Positions 1-6,704 of a stretch of DNA of 8,039 nt are shown piece after piece. Positions within the stretch are counted from its first letter, which is position 1. Each line of letters starts with the position of its first letter. The stretch covers positions 1 to 8,039 of the forward strand of contig CAYLIF010000040.1 in the NCBI GenBank assembly GCA_964383845.1, in the 5' to 3' direction. The translations under genes and the position numbers were made by a program. The notes under the pieces are model-generated. The model was not told the DNA's origin. It searched no databases and saw nothing but the letters and a program-made list of their open reading frames with translations. The DNA comes from JAAZGD01 sp964383845 (GTDB lineage Bacteria > Bacillota > Clostridia > Peptostreptococcales > Anaerovoracaceae).

Positions 1-96
1 TTCTTGGCTCGTTTTATTTAAATTTTCAATTTACACCATTATACGGACTTAATCGCATATTTTTTCAAGAATAAATTACATTGAGGATGGTACTAG
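1..96 (+). promoter_or_regulatory. Leader upstream of atpD; possible promoter, not resolved
   Basis: This is the only non-coding DNA visible before the atp operon and it is very AT-rich. A TATACG hexamer at 40-45 could be a -10 box, with a poor -35 (TTTAAA, 17-22) at 17-base spacing. TTTACA at 30-35 could instead be a -35 box, but no good -10 follows at normal distance. The atpD ribosome binding site is GAGG at 83-86, 10 bases before the ATG, which is only moderate. The window starts here, so a further upstream promoter or gene cannot be excluded. Confidence 0.25.
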
Positions 97-1506
97 ATGG
101 AAAAAAATCAAGGCTATATAAAAAGTGTTAGAGGAAGCATTATTGATGTCGTCTTTGAAAACGAATTACCTTATATTAACACCAAGCTTGTGACAGGCAA
201 GAATGACGAAGTAATAATGGAAGTTTCATCCTATATTGACGATAGAACAGTCAGCTCTATTGCTTTGACTTCTACTGGTGGCATCTCTAGAGATGATATT
301 GTAACAGATACAAGAGGGCCTATTAAAGTTCCTGTAGGAAAAGTTGTTTTGGGGAAAATGTTCGACGTCTTTGGAAACATACTAAGTGGTGAGGAAAAAA
401 CTGATTGGCAAACAATGTCTATTCATCAAAAACCCGTGAGCTTTTCAGAAAGAAGTATAAGCAACGATATTTTTATTACCGGAATCAAAGCTATAGACGT
501 ACTAACACCTTTGGCTCGTGGAGAAAAAGCCGGTCTCTTTGGAGGTGCTGGTGTTGGAAAAACCGTACTTATAACTGAACTTATAAATAACACTGCAAAG
601 AAAACAAAAGGTTACAGCGTCTTTTGTGGTATTGGAGAAAGATCTAGAGAGGCAGAGGAGCTTTACAGAGAAGTACAGGAGGCAGGGGTTTTAGAGAACG
701 CTGTCCTGGTTTTCGCACAGATGAATGAACCTCCTGGAGCTAGGTTTAGAGTAGGTCATGCCGGACTTACCATGGCAGAATACTTTAGAGACGTGGAAAA
801 AAAGGATGTCCTTCTTTTGATTGACAATATCTTTAGATTTATACAGGCGGGTTCAGAAGTTTCAGGCTTAATGGGCAAGATGCCCTCAAGAGTAGGATAT
901 CAACCCACCTTGGCAAGTGAGCTATCCCAACTTCAAGAACGTATTTCAAGCACAAAATCCGGAGCTATAACTTCTATACAAGCTGTATACGTTCCAGCAG
1001 ACGACTTCACAGACCCAAGTGCTACTCACACATTCTCCCATCTTTCTGCATCTGTGGTGCTATCTAGAAAAAGAGCAAGCCAAGGGCTATACCCAGCAAT
1101 TGATCCTTTGAATTCTTCTTCAAAGATGTTAAATGAATCTATTATAGGTAAAAGACATTACCGTATTGCACGGGAAATAAAAAAAACATTGGCCATTTAT
1201 GAAGAGCTTAAGGATATTATCGCAATGTTAGGTATTGAGGAACTTTCTATTAATGACAGAAACTCTGTAAATAGAGCTAGAAGATTGGAAAGATTTTTAA
1301 CTCAACCCTTCTTTACCACAGCAGAAATTACTGGTGGTGAAGGAAGGCTAGTTGAACTTGAAGATGCTCTTGAGGGCTGTGAACGAATATTAAACGATGA
1401 GTTCATGGATTACGAGGAAAGAGATTTATATATGATTGGCAACATTGAAGAAGCTGTAGAAAGAAAAAGAAAAAGAGACGAAGAAAATGAAACGAATGAA
1501 GCTTAA
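97..1506 (+). CDS. atpD: N-ATPase (alternate F1Fo ATPase) subunit beta
   Basis: Catalytic subunit of the F1 head, 469 aa. It binds and hydrolyses (or makes) ATP at the alpha/beta interface, on the cytoplasmic side. Visible motifs: N-terminal beta-barrel (about 1-75); Walker A GGAGVGKT at 149-156 with K155 and T156; catalytic-loop GERSREAEELY from 180 with the general-base Glu at 181; Walker B LLLID ending at D243; and adenine-pocket Y332 in GLYPAIDP. The stretch HTFSHLSASVVLSRKRAS (311-328) and the SSSKML segment differ from ordinary beta (usually TFAHLDATTVLSR and STSRML) and are as I recall them from the N-ATPase type. The lever motif that is DELSEED in ordinary beta reads EELSIND at 381-387. 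The C-terminus is highly charged. It is first in the operon, as is usual for N-ATPases, and its end overlaps atpC by 20 bases. The ATG at 97 gives the normal family length. Identity as a beta subunit is very secure; N-type assignment rests on context plus these residues. Confidence 0.97.
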   Translation: MEKNQGYIKSVRGSIIDVVFENELPYINTKLVTGKNDEVIMEVSSYIDDRTVSSIALTSTGGISRDDIVTDTRGPIKVPVGKVVLGKMFDVFGNILSGEEKTDWQTMSIHQKPVSFSERSISNDIFITGIKAIDVLTPLARGEKAGLFGGAGVGKTVLITELINNTAKKTKGYSVFCGIGERSREAEELYREVQEAGVLENAVLVFAQMNEPPGARFRVGHAGLTMAEYFRDVEKKDVLLLIDNIFRFIQAGSEVSGLMGKMPSRVGYQPTLASELSQLQERISSTKSGAITSIQAVYVPADDFTDPSATHTFSHLSASVVLSRKRASQGLYPAIDPLNSSSKMLNESIIGKRHYRIAREIKKTLAIYEELKDIIAMLGIEELSINDRNSVNRARRLERFLTQPFFTTAEITGGEGRLVELEDALEGCERILNDEFMDYEERDLYMIGNIEEAVERKRKRDEENETNEA

Positions 1507-1867
1507 GTTTATTATTCCATATAAAACCGTCTTGGAAATAGAGGCTAAAAAAATTACAGCCCCTGGATCCAACGGGGATTTCCAAATTCTCCCTAAACAT
1601 GTTGACGGAACTTGGACATTAAAAGCAGGGATTTTGATTATCGAGACCGAAGAAATTCTATACTATGCTATAAATGAAGGGGTCGTCGTTAAGCAAGGTA
1701 ACACTGTTTTTCTTTCAACTATTCAAGCTATCCAAGGAGAATCTTTAGAAAAACTTGGGGAAACAGTAGAGGAGACACTTAAGGTATTAAACGAAAAAGA
1801 ACGAAAAGCCCGTGAGGTATTAATAAAAATGGAAATGGAAACCGTTAAAAGTTTTATGGACTTATAG
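1487..1867 (+). CDS. atpC: N-ATPase subunit epsilon
   Basis: Small central-stalk subunit of 126 aa that connects gamma to the c-ring and in this family can modulate ATPase activity. The N-terminal beta-sandwich (about 1-82) includes the epsilon signature GSNGDFQILPKHVD at 27-40 (ordinary form G..G.f.vLpgHa). Residues 84-126 form a charged helical tail (EKLGETVEETLKVLNEKERK). I do not see a clear I/LDxxRA ATP-binding motif in that tail. The start overlaps the atpD end by 20 bases. A second ATG at 1496 (Met4) would give an 11-base overlap, and neither start has a good Shine-Dalgarno sequence, so translation probably relies on coupling to atpD. Placing atpC directly after atpD at the front of the operon is N-ATPase-like; in ordinary bacterial atp operons atpC is last. 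Confidence 0.93.
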   Translation: MKRMKLKFIIPYKTVLEIEAKKITAPGSNGDFQILPKHVDGTWTLKAGILIIETEEILYYAINEGVVVKQGNTVFLSTIQAIQGESLEKLGETVEETLKVLNEKERKAREVLIKMEMETVKSFMDL

Positions 1868-1880
1868 CTAAAAGGAAGAG

Positions 1881-2186
1881 GTGGGTTTTTTGAGCAAAGA
1901 AAATCTAACTAGCGAAGAAGAACTTTTGGAAAAAATAAAAAGAGACTCCGCAAAAAAAAGTCGCGCTCAAAAAGAAGGTAGCGAGATAATGTTTGGTCTA
2001 GGCCTTTTTGGTATTGTAGGATGGTCAATTGCAGTTCCAACAGTATTGGGAGTTGCCTTGGGAGTTTTTTTGGACAAAAGAATTCCACAAAGTTTCTCTT
2101 GGACTATCACTTTATTATTCGCAGGTGTAATTGTAGGTGCCCTTATTACTTGGCATTGGTTAAGCGAAAAAAGCAAAGAGGATTAG
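1881..2186 (+). CDS. atpQ: N-ATPase accessory membrane protein AtpQ (AtpI/AtpZ-like)
   Basis: Small protein of 101 aa with a charged N-terminal segment (1-35) and two predicted membrane helices, about 36-60 and 73-95. The segment GWSIAVPTVLGVALGVFLDK (47-66) has the AtpI/AtpZ pattern: GW, a Pro, Gly repeats, then a turn with Asp-Lys. In N-ATPase operons this position, between atpC and atpR, holds AtpQ. AtpI-family proteins are linked to assembly of the c-ring or to cation supply; the exact role here is inferred. Two starts are possible. GTG at 1881 is preceded by AAAGGA (1871-1876). TTG at 1890 would use GAGGTG (1878-1883) with 6-base spacing and give 98 aa (MSKENL...). The TTG has the slightly better ribosome binding site, the GTG is the commoner codon; membrane topology is the same either way. 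Confidence 0.85.
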   Translation: MGFLSKENLTSEEELLEKIKRDSAKKSRAQKEGSEIMFGLGLFGIVGWSIAVPTVLGVALGVFLDKRIPQSFSWTITLLFAGVIVGALITWHWLSEKSKED

Positions 2187-2195
2187 GAGAAATTA

Positions 2196-2477
2196 ATGTT
2201 TGGATTTTTTGTTGGAATTATATTGGGAATAGTCTTTTTTGGAGGACTTTATATAACAGTAGATAAAATGAGGGATGTCAAAAATCCAAGTATTCTTCTA
2301 ATACTAAGTTTCGTTTTTAGAATGGCGGTATTGCTAGGAGGCCTTTATCTAGTTTCAAGGAATGGATTTAAGGATATGTTGTTTGCCCTTTTGGGTATTG
2401 TGATAATGAAATTACTAATGATTTTTCTAGCAAAAAGGCCCCAGGAACAATCTAATAAAATGAAAGGGAGTGAATAA
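2196..2477 (+). CDS. atpR: N-ATPase membrane subunit AtpR
   Basis: Hydrophobic protein of 93 aa with three predicted membrane helices, about 2-22, 32-54 and 60-78. The second helix carries a buried arginine, R42, in SFVFRMAVLLGG. In the AtpR family, conserved membrane arginines have been proposed to interact with the carboxylates of the c subunit, perhaps during assembly of the ring; that role is from family knowledge and is not proven here. AtpR is found only with N-ATPases as far as I know, so it is one of the strongest markers of the operon type. A good Shine-Dalgarno (AGGAGA, 2185-2190) overlaps the atpQ stop codon, and the gene ends directly against the atpB start. Confidence 0.85.
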   Translation: MFGFFVGIILGIVFFGGLYITVDKMRDVKNPSILLILSFVFRMAVLLGGLYLVSRNGFKDMLFALLGIVIMKLLMIFLAKRPQEQSNKMKGSE

Positions 2478-3170
2478 ATGAATATTGACCCAAGTGAAAT
2501 TATATATTTTCAGTGGGGCTTTGTAAGAATTACAGCGACTTTGGTTTTTACATGGGTTATTATGATCGTTTTGGCCCTAACATCTTTTTTGGTAACTAGA
2601 AATATAAAATTTGAAGGCCCAATTTCAAAAGGGCAAAACATACTAGAAGCCTTAGTAGAAACAATTAACAGCCAAATCAAACAAATAAGTCAACAAGAAC
2701 CAGGAAAATACCTTCCTTTTATAGGAACCTTGTTTATTTTTATACTTGTCTCCAATGTGTTTTCTATAATACCAGGATTTATAGCACCTACAGGTTCATT
2801 AAACACTAGCACCGCTTTGGCCATTTGTGTTTTCTTATCTGTGCCTGTATATGGTGTTACAGAAAAGGGTATTAAGGGATACTTAAAGGAATATATAAAA
2901 CCTACATTTCTGATGTTGCCCTTTAATATCATAGGCGAGATTTCCAGAACTCTTTCTTTGGCAGTTCGTTTATATGGCAATGTAATGAGTTCAAGTATCA
3001 TAGTGGTTATTCTATTGGGGGTGGTACCATTTTTCTTCCCTGTAGTAATTCAAGTTCTTGGATTACTAACAGGCGTAATACAAGCATATATTTTTGCAAT
3101 ACTTGCGATTGTTTATATCGCATCCGCTACTGAAAATGAAAAAAAGCAAAACAAATTAAAGGAGGCATAA
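2478..3170 (+). CDS. atpB: N-ATPase subunit a
   Basis: Membrane stator subunit of 230 aa that forms the two ion half-channels beside the c-ring. It has five or so membrane helices (about 18-40, 78-100, 109-128, 145-182 and 185-216). The essential stator arginine is R164 in SLAVRLYGNV (E. coli a-R210, motif LRLFGN), and Q202 in IQAYIFAIL corresponds to the conserved polar residue of the last helix (E. coli Q252). The protein is shorter than E. coli subunit a (271 aa), mainly at the N-terminus, and ends in a short Lys-rich cytoplasmic tail. AAGGGAG (2464-2470) stands 7 bases before the ATG, and the atpR stop codon is immediately adjacent (TAAATG). Confidence 0.96.
   Translation: MNIDPSEIIYFQWGFVRITATLVFTWVIMIVLALTSFLVTRNIKFEGPISKGQNILEALVETINSQIKQISQQEPGKYLPFIGTLFIFILVSNVFSIIPGFIAPTGSLNTSTALAICVFLSVPVYGVTEKGIKGYLKEYIKPTFLMLPFNIIGEISRTLSLAVRLYGNVMSSSIIVVILLGVVPFFFPVVIQVLGLLTGVIQAYIFAILAIVYIASATENEKKQNKLKEA
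3158..3165 (+). promoter_or_regulatory. Strong ribosome binding site of atpE
   Basis: AAAGGAGG, 6 bases before the atpE ATG, is the best Shine-Dalgarno sequence in the operon. It lies in the last codons of atpB. A strong site fits the need for many c subunits per complex from a single polycistronic mRNA. Confidence 0.8.
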
Positions 3171-3171
3171 T

Positions 3172-3438
3172 ATGGATAATATCGGTTTAATAGGCATGGT
3201 GTCTATTATAATAGCAGGACTTACAATGGCTATAGGATCTATCGGTCCAGCCCTTGCTGAAGGTAACGCCGTAGCTCAAGCTTTAAAGTCAATAGCACAA
3301 CAACCAGATGAAGCTAACACAATTTCAAGAACTCTTTTTGTTGGATTAGCTATGATTGAATCTACTGCTATCTACTGTTTCGTTATATCAATGATTCTCT
3401 TGTTTGCAAATCCATTTTGGAATATGGTAACGGGATAA
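3172..3438 (+). CDS. atpE: N-ATPase subunit c (Na+-binding proteolipid)
   Basis: Rotor-ring subunit of 88 aa with two membrane helices (about 5-38 and 52-79) joined by a polar loop SIAQQPDEAN (40-49). Helix 1 has SIGPALAEG (23-31) with a carboxylate at E30, at the place of Na+-ligand Gln32 of Ilyobacter tartaricus c. Helix 2 has MIESTAIY (61-68) with E63, S64, T65 and Y68, matching the Ilyobacter ligands E65, S66, T67 and Y70. Two carboxylates plus the S/T/Y set are the hallmark of N-ATPase c subunits and predict Na+ rather than H+ binding. The loop reads QQP where most c subunits have RQP; I recall this form from other N-ATPases. It ends in the conserved ANPF segment. Ion specificity is a prediction from residues, not shown directly. 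Confidence 0.95.
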   Translation: MDNIGLIGMVSIIIAGLTMAIGSIGPALAEGNAVAQALKSIAQQPDEANTISRTLFVGLAMIESTAIYCFVISMILLFANPFWNMVTG

Positions 3439-3442
3439 AATT

Positions 3443-4204
3443 ATGAGTATAAACTGGTTTGAAGTAATAGCACAAATATTCAACTTTTTCTTAATACTCT
3501 TCATCCTTCAAAAGCTTTTATATAAGCCTGTTTTAAAAGCAATGGCAGAAAGAGAGAAGAGGACTCATGAGGCTCAAGTTGAAGCCGATAAAAAAATGAG
3601 TGACGCTAACAAATTAGTTACTCGTTATGAGAGAAAAGTTGCTGACATTGAAAAAGAAAAACGAAGTATCTTAGATGATGCTAAAATACAAGCAGAGCAA
3701 ACAAAAGAAGATCTTTTAGAACAGTACAGAACTGAAGCTGAAAGCAAAAGGCAAGCATATTTAAAAGAAATAGAAGACGAAAAACAAAATTTCATTATTT
3801 CCCTAAGGAAAAACTTAGGAAACAGTGCAGTTAAAATTGCTTCTCATCTCTTAGAATCTATCTCTTCAAAAGAGATAGAAAATGAGGTGTTTAGAACATT
3901 TATAGATAACTTAAAAGATTTAAGACATAATATCCCTAATTTTGATGATCTCGAAGAAGAAAAAGTTGATATCCATTCTTTTAGAGACTTATCTAAAGAG
4001 GAAAGACAAGCAATAGAGGATGTCTTACATGAGTACGGAGATATCATAAAAACCATAGAATATCAAACGGATTCCGACCTGATTTTAGGCTATGAGTTAA
4101 ATCTAGAGACATATACTGTACATGCTAATATCGAAAATTATTTAAATATAATCGAAAAAGAGATTATTGAGAACTTAAATGCAAATCAACACAGGAGTGC
4201 CTAA
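3443..4204 (+). CDS. atpF: N-ATPase subunit b with delta-like C-terminal domain
   Basis: Peripheral-stalk protein of 253 aa, well above the roughly 156-170 aa of an ordinary bacterial b. One N-terminal membrane helix (about 5-27) is followed by LYKPVLKAM, as in other b subunits, then a long charged coiled coil (about 33-125, rich in E, K and A). Residues 176-241 resemble the C-terminal domain of the delta/OSCP subunit: VDIHSFRDLSKEERQAI..., then a D-L-I-L-G-Y segment at 212-217 (ordinary delta: D..LIGG) and a closing helix YLNIIEKEI. No separate atpH is present, so this protein probably supplies both stalk and delta contact to alpha. It starts 4 bases after the atpE stop with a poor Shine-Dalgarno, suggesting coupled and lower translation than atpE. 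The stop codon is 1 base before the atpA ATG. Confidence 0.92.
   Translation: MSINWFEVIAQIFNFFLILFILQKLLYKPVLKAMAEREKRTHEAQVEADKKMSDANKLVTRYERKVADIEKEKRSILDDAKIQAEQTKEDLLEQYRTEAESKRQAYLKEIEDEKQNFIISLRKNLGNSAVKIASHLLESISSKEIENEVFRTFIDNLKDLRHNIPNFDDLEEEKVDIHSFRDLSKEERQAIEDVLHEYGDIIKTIEYQTDSDLILGYELNLETYTVHANIENYLNIIEKEIIENLNANQHRSA
4193..4199 (+). promoter_or_regulatory. Ribosome binding site that fixes the atpA start
   Basis: AGGAGTG lies 6 bases before the ATG at 4206. It selects that ATG over an in-frame ATG at 4179, which has no Shine-Dalgarno and would add nine residues overlapping atpF. Confidence 0.75.
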
Positions 4205-4205
4205 A

Positions 4206-5717
4206 ATGTTAAAAGATCAATTCATGTTTTTAGATGAATCAGTAGATAAAGCCTTGGAAAAAGATTTGAAAGAATTTGATGTAGAAGAAAGTGGTACAAT
4301 CGTCTCCATAGATAGTGGTATTGCTAAAATTAAAGGCCTGGATAAAATCAAGAACGAAGAGCTAATCGAGTTTCCAAACGGGACTATGGGCTTGGCCTTT
4401 AATCTAGACCCCAACTCTATCGGAGTAATACTCCTTGGTGATTTCGACGATATAAAAGCGGGCCAGAAGGTAAAAAGAACATATAAAGTTGCTGATATCC
4501 CTGTGTCAGAAAAGTTCTTGGGAAGGGTTGTAAATCCTTTGGGGGATACCTTAGATGATTTGGGTCCTGTAACTCCAGAAAAATTTCTGCCTATTGAAAG
4601 AGAATCTCCTCCTATAATGAAAAGAGCACCTGTAACTGAACCTCTTCAAACTGGGCTGAAAGTCATAGACTCCATCGTTCCTATAGGTAGAGGGCAAAGA
4701 GAACTTATACTAGGTGACCGACAAATAGGTAAAACTACTATTGCCATAGATTCAATAATTAACCAGAGAGACACCGACGTTGTCTGCATATACTGTGCAA
4801 TTGGCCAACAAATAACTTCAGTGTCAAAAACTATTGCTACTCTTAAATCAAATGATGCTATGAAAAACACTATAGTTATGATTGCAGGTTCTGAAGATCC
4901 ACCAGGAGTTGCCTATATTGCTCCATACGCTGCAACATCTCTAGGTGAATACTTTATGGAAAAAGGCAGAGATGTACTTATCGTCTATGATGATCTAACA
5001 AAGCATGCAAGGGCTTATAGAGAATTATCTTTACTCCTTGAACGTCCACCTGGACGAGAAGCTTACCCGGGAGACATTTTTTATATACATTCCAGGCTAC
5101 TTGAAAGATCCACACACTTAAAAGAGGAGTTCGGTGGCGGTAGTATGACTGCGCTGCCAATAATCGAGACCCAGGCCGAAAACCTATCTGCATACATACC
5201 TACGAACCTTATTTCTATAACTGATGGTCAAATTTATCTTTCCCCTAAACTCTTTCAAAAGGGTAATCTTCCAGCAGTTGAAATAGGCGTTTCTGTATCA
5301 AGAATAGGAGGTAAAACTCAACTTCCAGCTTACCGAAATATAACTGGAGCATTAAAGCTCACCTATTCTCAGTTTGAAGAACTAGAATCTTTTTCAAGTT
5401 TTGGTACAAGATTAGATGAAGCCACAAAACAAACTCTAACTAGAGGAGAAAGAATTAGACAAGTACTAAATCAATCCCAGAATTCTCCTATGGAGGTTAC
5501 CGAACAGATAGGAGTACTTTTGGCTGTAACTACAGGTCTTTTAGATAGAATTCCATTGGATAGAATAGATGAAGCAGAGAATCATATACGAAAAGACGTA
5601 AGAGAAGACAACTTATTTCGCGAAAATATATTAAGTGAAGAAACCCTTAGGGATGATGTGCGGAGTGCTTTCATTGAAAAAATGAAAAATACACTCGAAC
5701 GGGAGATGAATATTTAA
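4206..5717 (+). CDS. atpA: N-ATPase subunit alpha
   Basis: Non-catalytic nucleotide-binding subunit of the F1 head, 503 aa, the normal family length (502-513). After an N-terminal segment rich in acidic and Lys residues (1-24) comes the beta-barrel domain, starting GTIVSIDSGIAKIKGL (30-45). Walker A is GDRQIGKT at 170-177 (ordinary GDRQTGKT). Walker B leads to D262/D263 in VLIVYDDLTKHA. The arginine finger that completes the catalytic site on beta is R366 in GVSVSRIGG (361-369). The C-terminal helical domain follows. I start it at 4206, not 4179, because AGGAGTG lies at the right distance and because this leaves just one base after the atpF stop. The last base of its stop codon is the first base of the atpG start (TAATG). 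Confidence 0.97.
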   Translation: MLKDQFMFLDESVDKALEKDLKEFDVEESGTIVSIDSGIAKIKGLDKIKNEELIEFPNGTMGLAFNLDPNSIGVILLGDFDDIKAGQKVKRTYKVADIPVSEKFLGRVVNPLGDTLDDLGPVTPEKFLPIERESPPIMKRAPVTEPLQTGLKVIDSIVPIGRGQRELILGDRQIGKTTIAIDSIINQRDTDVVCIYCAIGQQITSVSKTIATLKSNDAMKNTIVMIAGSEDPPGVAYIAPYAATSLGEYFMEKGRDVLIVYDDLTKHARAYRELSLLLERPPGREAYPGDIFYIHSRLLERSTHLKEEFGGGSMTALPIIETQAENLSAYIPTNLISITDGQIYLSPKLFQKGNLPAVEIGVSVSRIGGKTQLPAYRNITGALKLTYSQFEELESFSSFGTRLDEATKQTLTRGERIRQVLNQSQNSPMEVTEQIGVLLAVTTGLLDRIPLDRIDEAENHIRKDVREDNLFRENILSEETLRDDVRSAFIEKMKNTLEREMNI

Positions 5718-6643
5718 TGGAAGGTTTACAAGAAATAAAAAAGAATATAAATTCTACAGTAAATCTCAAGGCAATAGTAAACACCATGAAAGCTCATGCT
5801 TCAAGCAATATAAATCAGTTTCAAAATGCGGCAAAAGCATCTATGGAATATCGCAATGTACTGGACATGTCTTTGTTTGTTGTCTTATCTCAGGAAGATG
5901 AACTCTTACCCCTTGATGAAGTAGAAAAAGGTACTAGACTTCATATTGTCTTTGGATCTGACCATGGCCTTGCAGGGAGATTTAACGAAAGAATAACATC
6001 CTTTGCTCTTGAAAGAATTTCTAAAAGTGAAGACAATAAGGTAATAATAGTAGGGCAACAAGTGTTTCAAAGACTTCAAGAAGATTTAAATATTTTTAAA
6101 ACCTTTATGCAGCCTCAATCAACTGACAACATATCTTCAATGGTTAACAGTTTGTTGCTTCAAATAGATGAATTAAGAGACGAAACCCCTATTGAAAAGA
6201 TTATTCTTTATTATAACAAACCTTACGATAACGCTACATTTGTTGAAGAAACTGAACTGCTATTTCCAATTGATTTATACGAATTAGCTAAGAAAAGAGT
6301 AAAGTGGGATTCAAGAAGTGTTCCCACATATTTTGCAGAAAAAGAAGTCATTATTTCTGACTTAATAAAACAATACCTATTTATAACATTATACAGGACC
6401 TTCTGTTATTCCTTGGCCTCTGAAAATGCCAGCAGGCTTGCTTCTATGCAATCCGCAGAAAAGAATATAGATACACGTCTAGAGGAGTTAAACTTTCTAT
6501 ATAGAAGAGAAAGACAAAATAGTATCACAGCCGAACTTAATGATATAGTTTCTGGCTTCAAAGCAATAAGAAACGCAAAGAGAGAGAAAGAAGAAGATGA
6601 GGATACAGAAGTATATGAAGAAGATGAAAAAACTCTTGAATAG
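5717..6643 (+). CDS. atpG: N-ATPase subunit gamma with acidic C-terminal tail
   Basis: Central rotor shaft, 308 aa. The N-terminal helix (1-58) begins EGLQEIKKNINSTVNLKAIV, with the NTMKAHASSNI segment that resembles TMKMVAASKM of ordinary gamma. The Rossmann-like middle holds SDHGLAGRFN at 81-90 (ordinary sDrGLcGgfN). The C-terminal helix holds SLASENASRLASMQSAEKN (232-250) and RRERQNSITAELNDIVSG (263-280), the most conserved part of the family. Ordinary gamma ends soon after; here about 19 further residues follow (290-308), 12 of them Asp or Glu. Translation is coupled to atpA through a TAATG overlap. The stop codon lies inside the loop of the terminator hairpin, so ribosomes finishing atpG would cover the hairpin's left arm. 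Gamma as last gene matches the N-ATPase order. Confidence 0.95.
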   Translation: MEGLQEIKKNINSTVNLKAIVNTMKAHASSNINQFQNAAKASMEYRNVLDMSLFVVLSQEDELLPLDEVEKGTRLHIVFGSDHGLAGRFNERITSFALERISKSEDNKVIIVGQQVFQRLQEDLNIFKTFMQPQSTDNISSMVNSLLLQIDELRDETPIEKIILYYNKPYDNATFVEETELLFPIDLYELAKKRVKWDSRSVPTYFAEKEVIISDLIKQYLFITLYRTFCYSLASENASRLASMQSAEKNIDTRLEELNFLYRRERQNSITAELNDIVSGFKAIRNAKREKEEDEDTEVYEEDEKTLE

Positions 6644-6663
6644 TACAAGAGTTTTTGTTTTTT
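6628..6663 (+). terminator. Intrinsic terminator of the atp operon, probably bidirectional
   Basis: An 11-bp perfect stem, AAAAACTCTTG (6628-6638) with CAAGAGTTTTT (6646-6656), encloses a 7-base loop and runs into a T-rich tract up to 6663. The TAG of atpG sits in the loop. Read on the minus strand the same stem is followed by a T run, so it can also stop transcripts of the convergent amidohydrolase gene, whose stop codon is about 50 bases away. Confidence 0.85.
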
Positions 6664-6704
6664 CAAATCTTATGAAAAATTTTCAGGGACATATTAATTT
6701 ATTA

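Noticed and set aside
2021..2266. 81-codon open frame across atpQ and atpR
   Set aside because: It overlaps two recognisable genes in another frame, and its product is Cys- and Tyr-rich with no family likeness.
2690..3001. 103-codon antisense open frame within atpB
   Set aside because: It is the shadow of atpB on the opposite strand, with no ribosome binding site and no recognisable domain.
4179..4205. Longer AtpA starting at the ATG at 4179
   Set aside because: It overlaps atpF, lacks a ribosome binding site, and makes the protein nine residues longer than needed; the ATG at 4206 has AGGAGTG at 6-base spacing.
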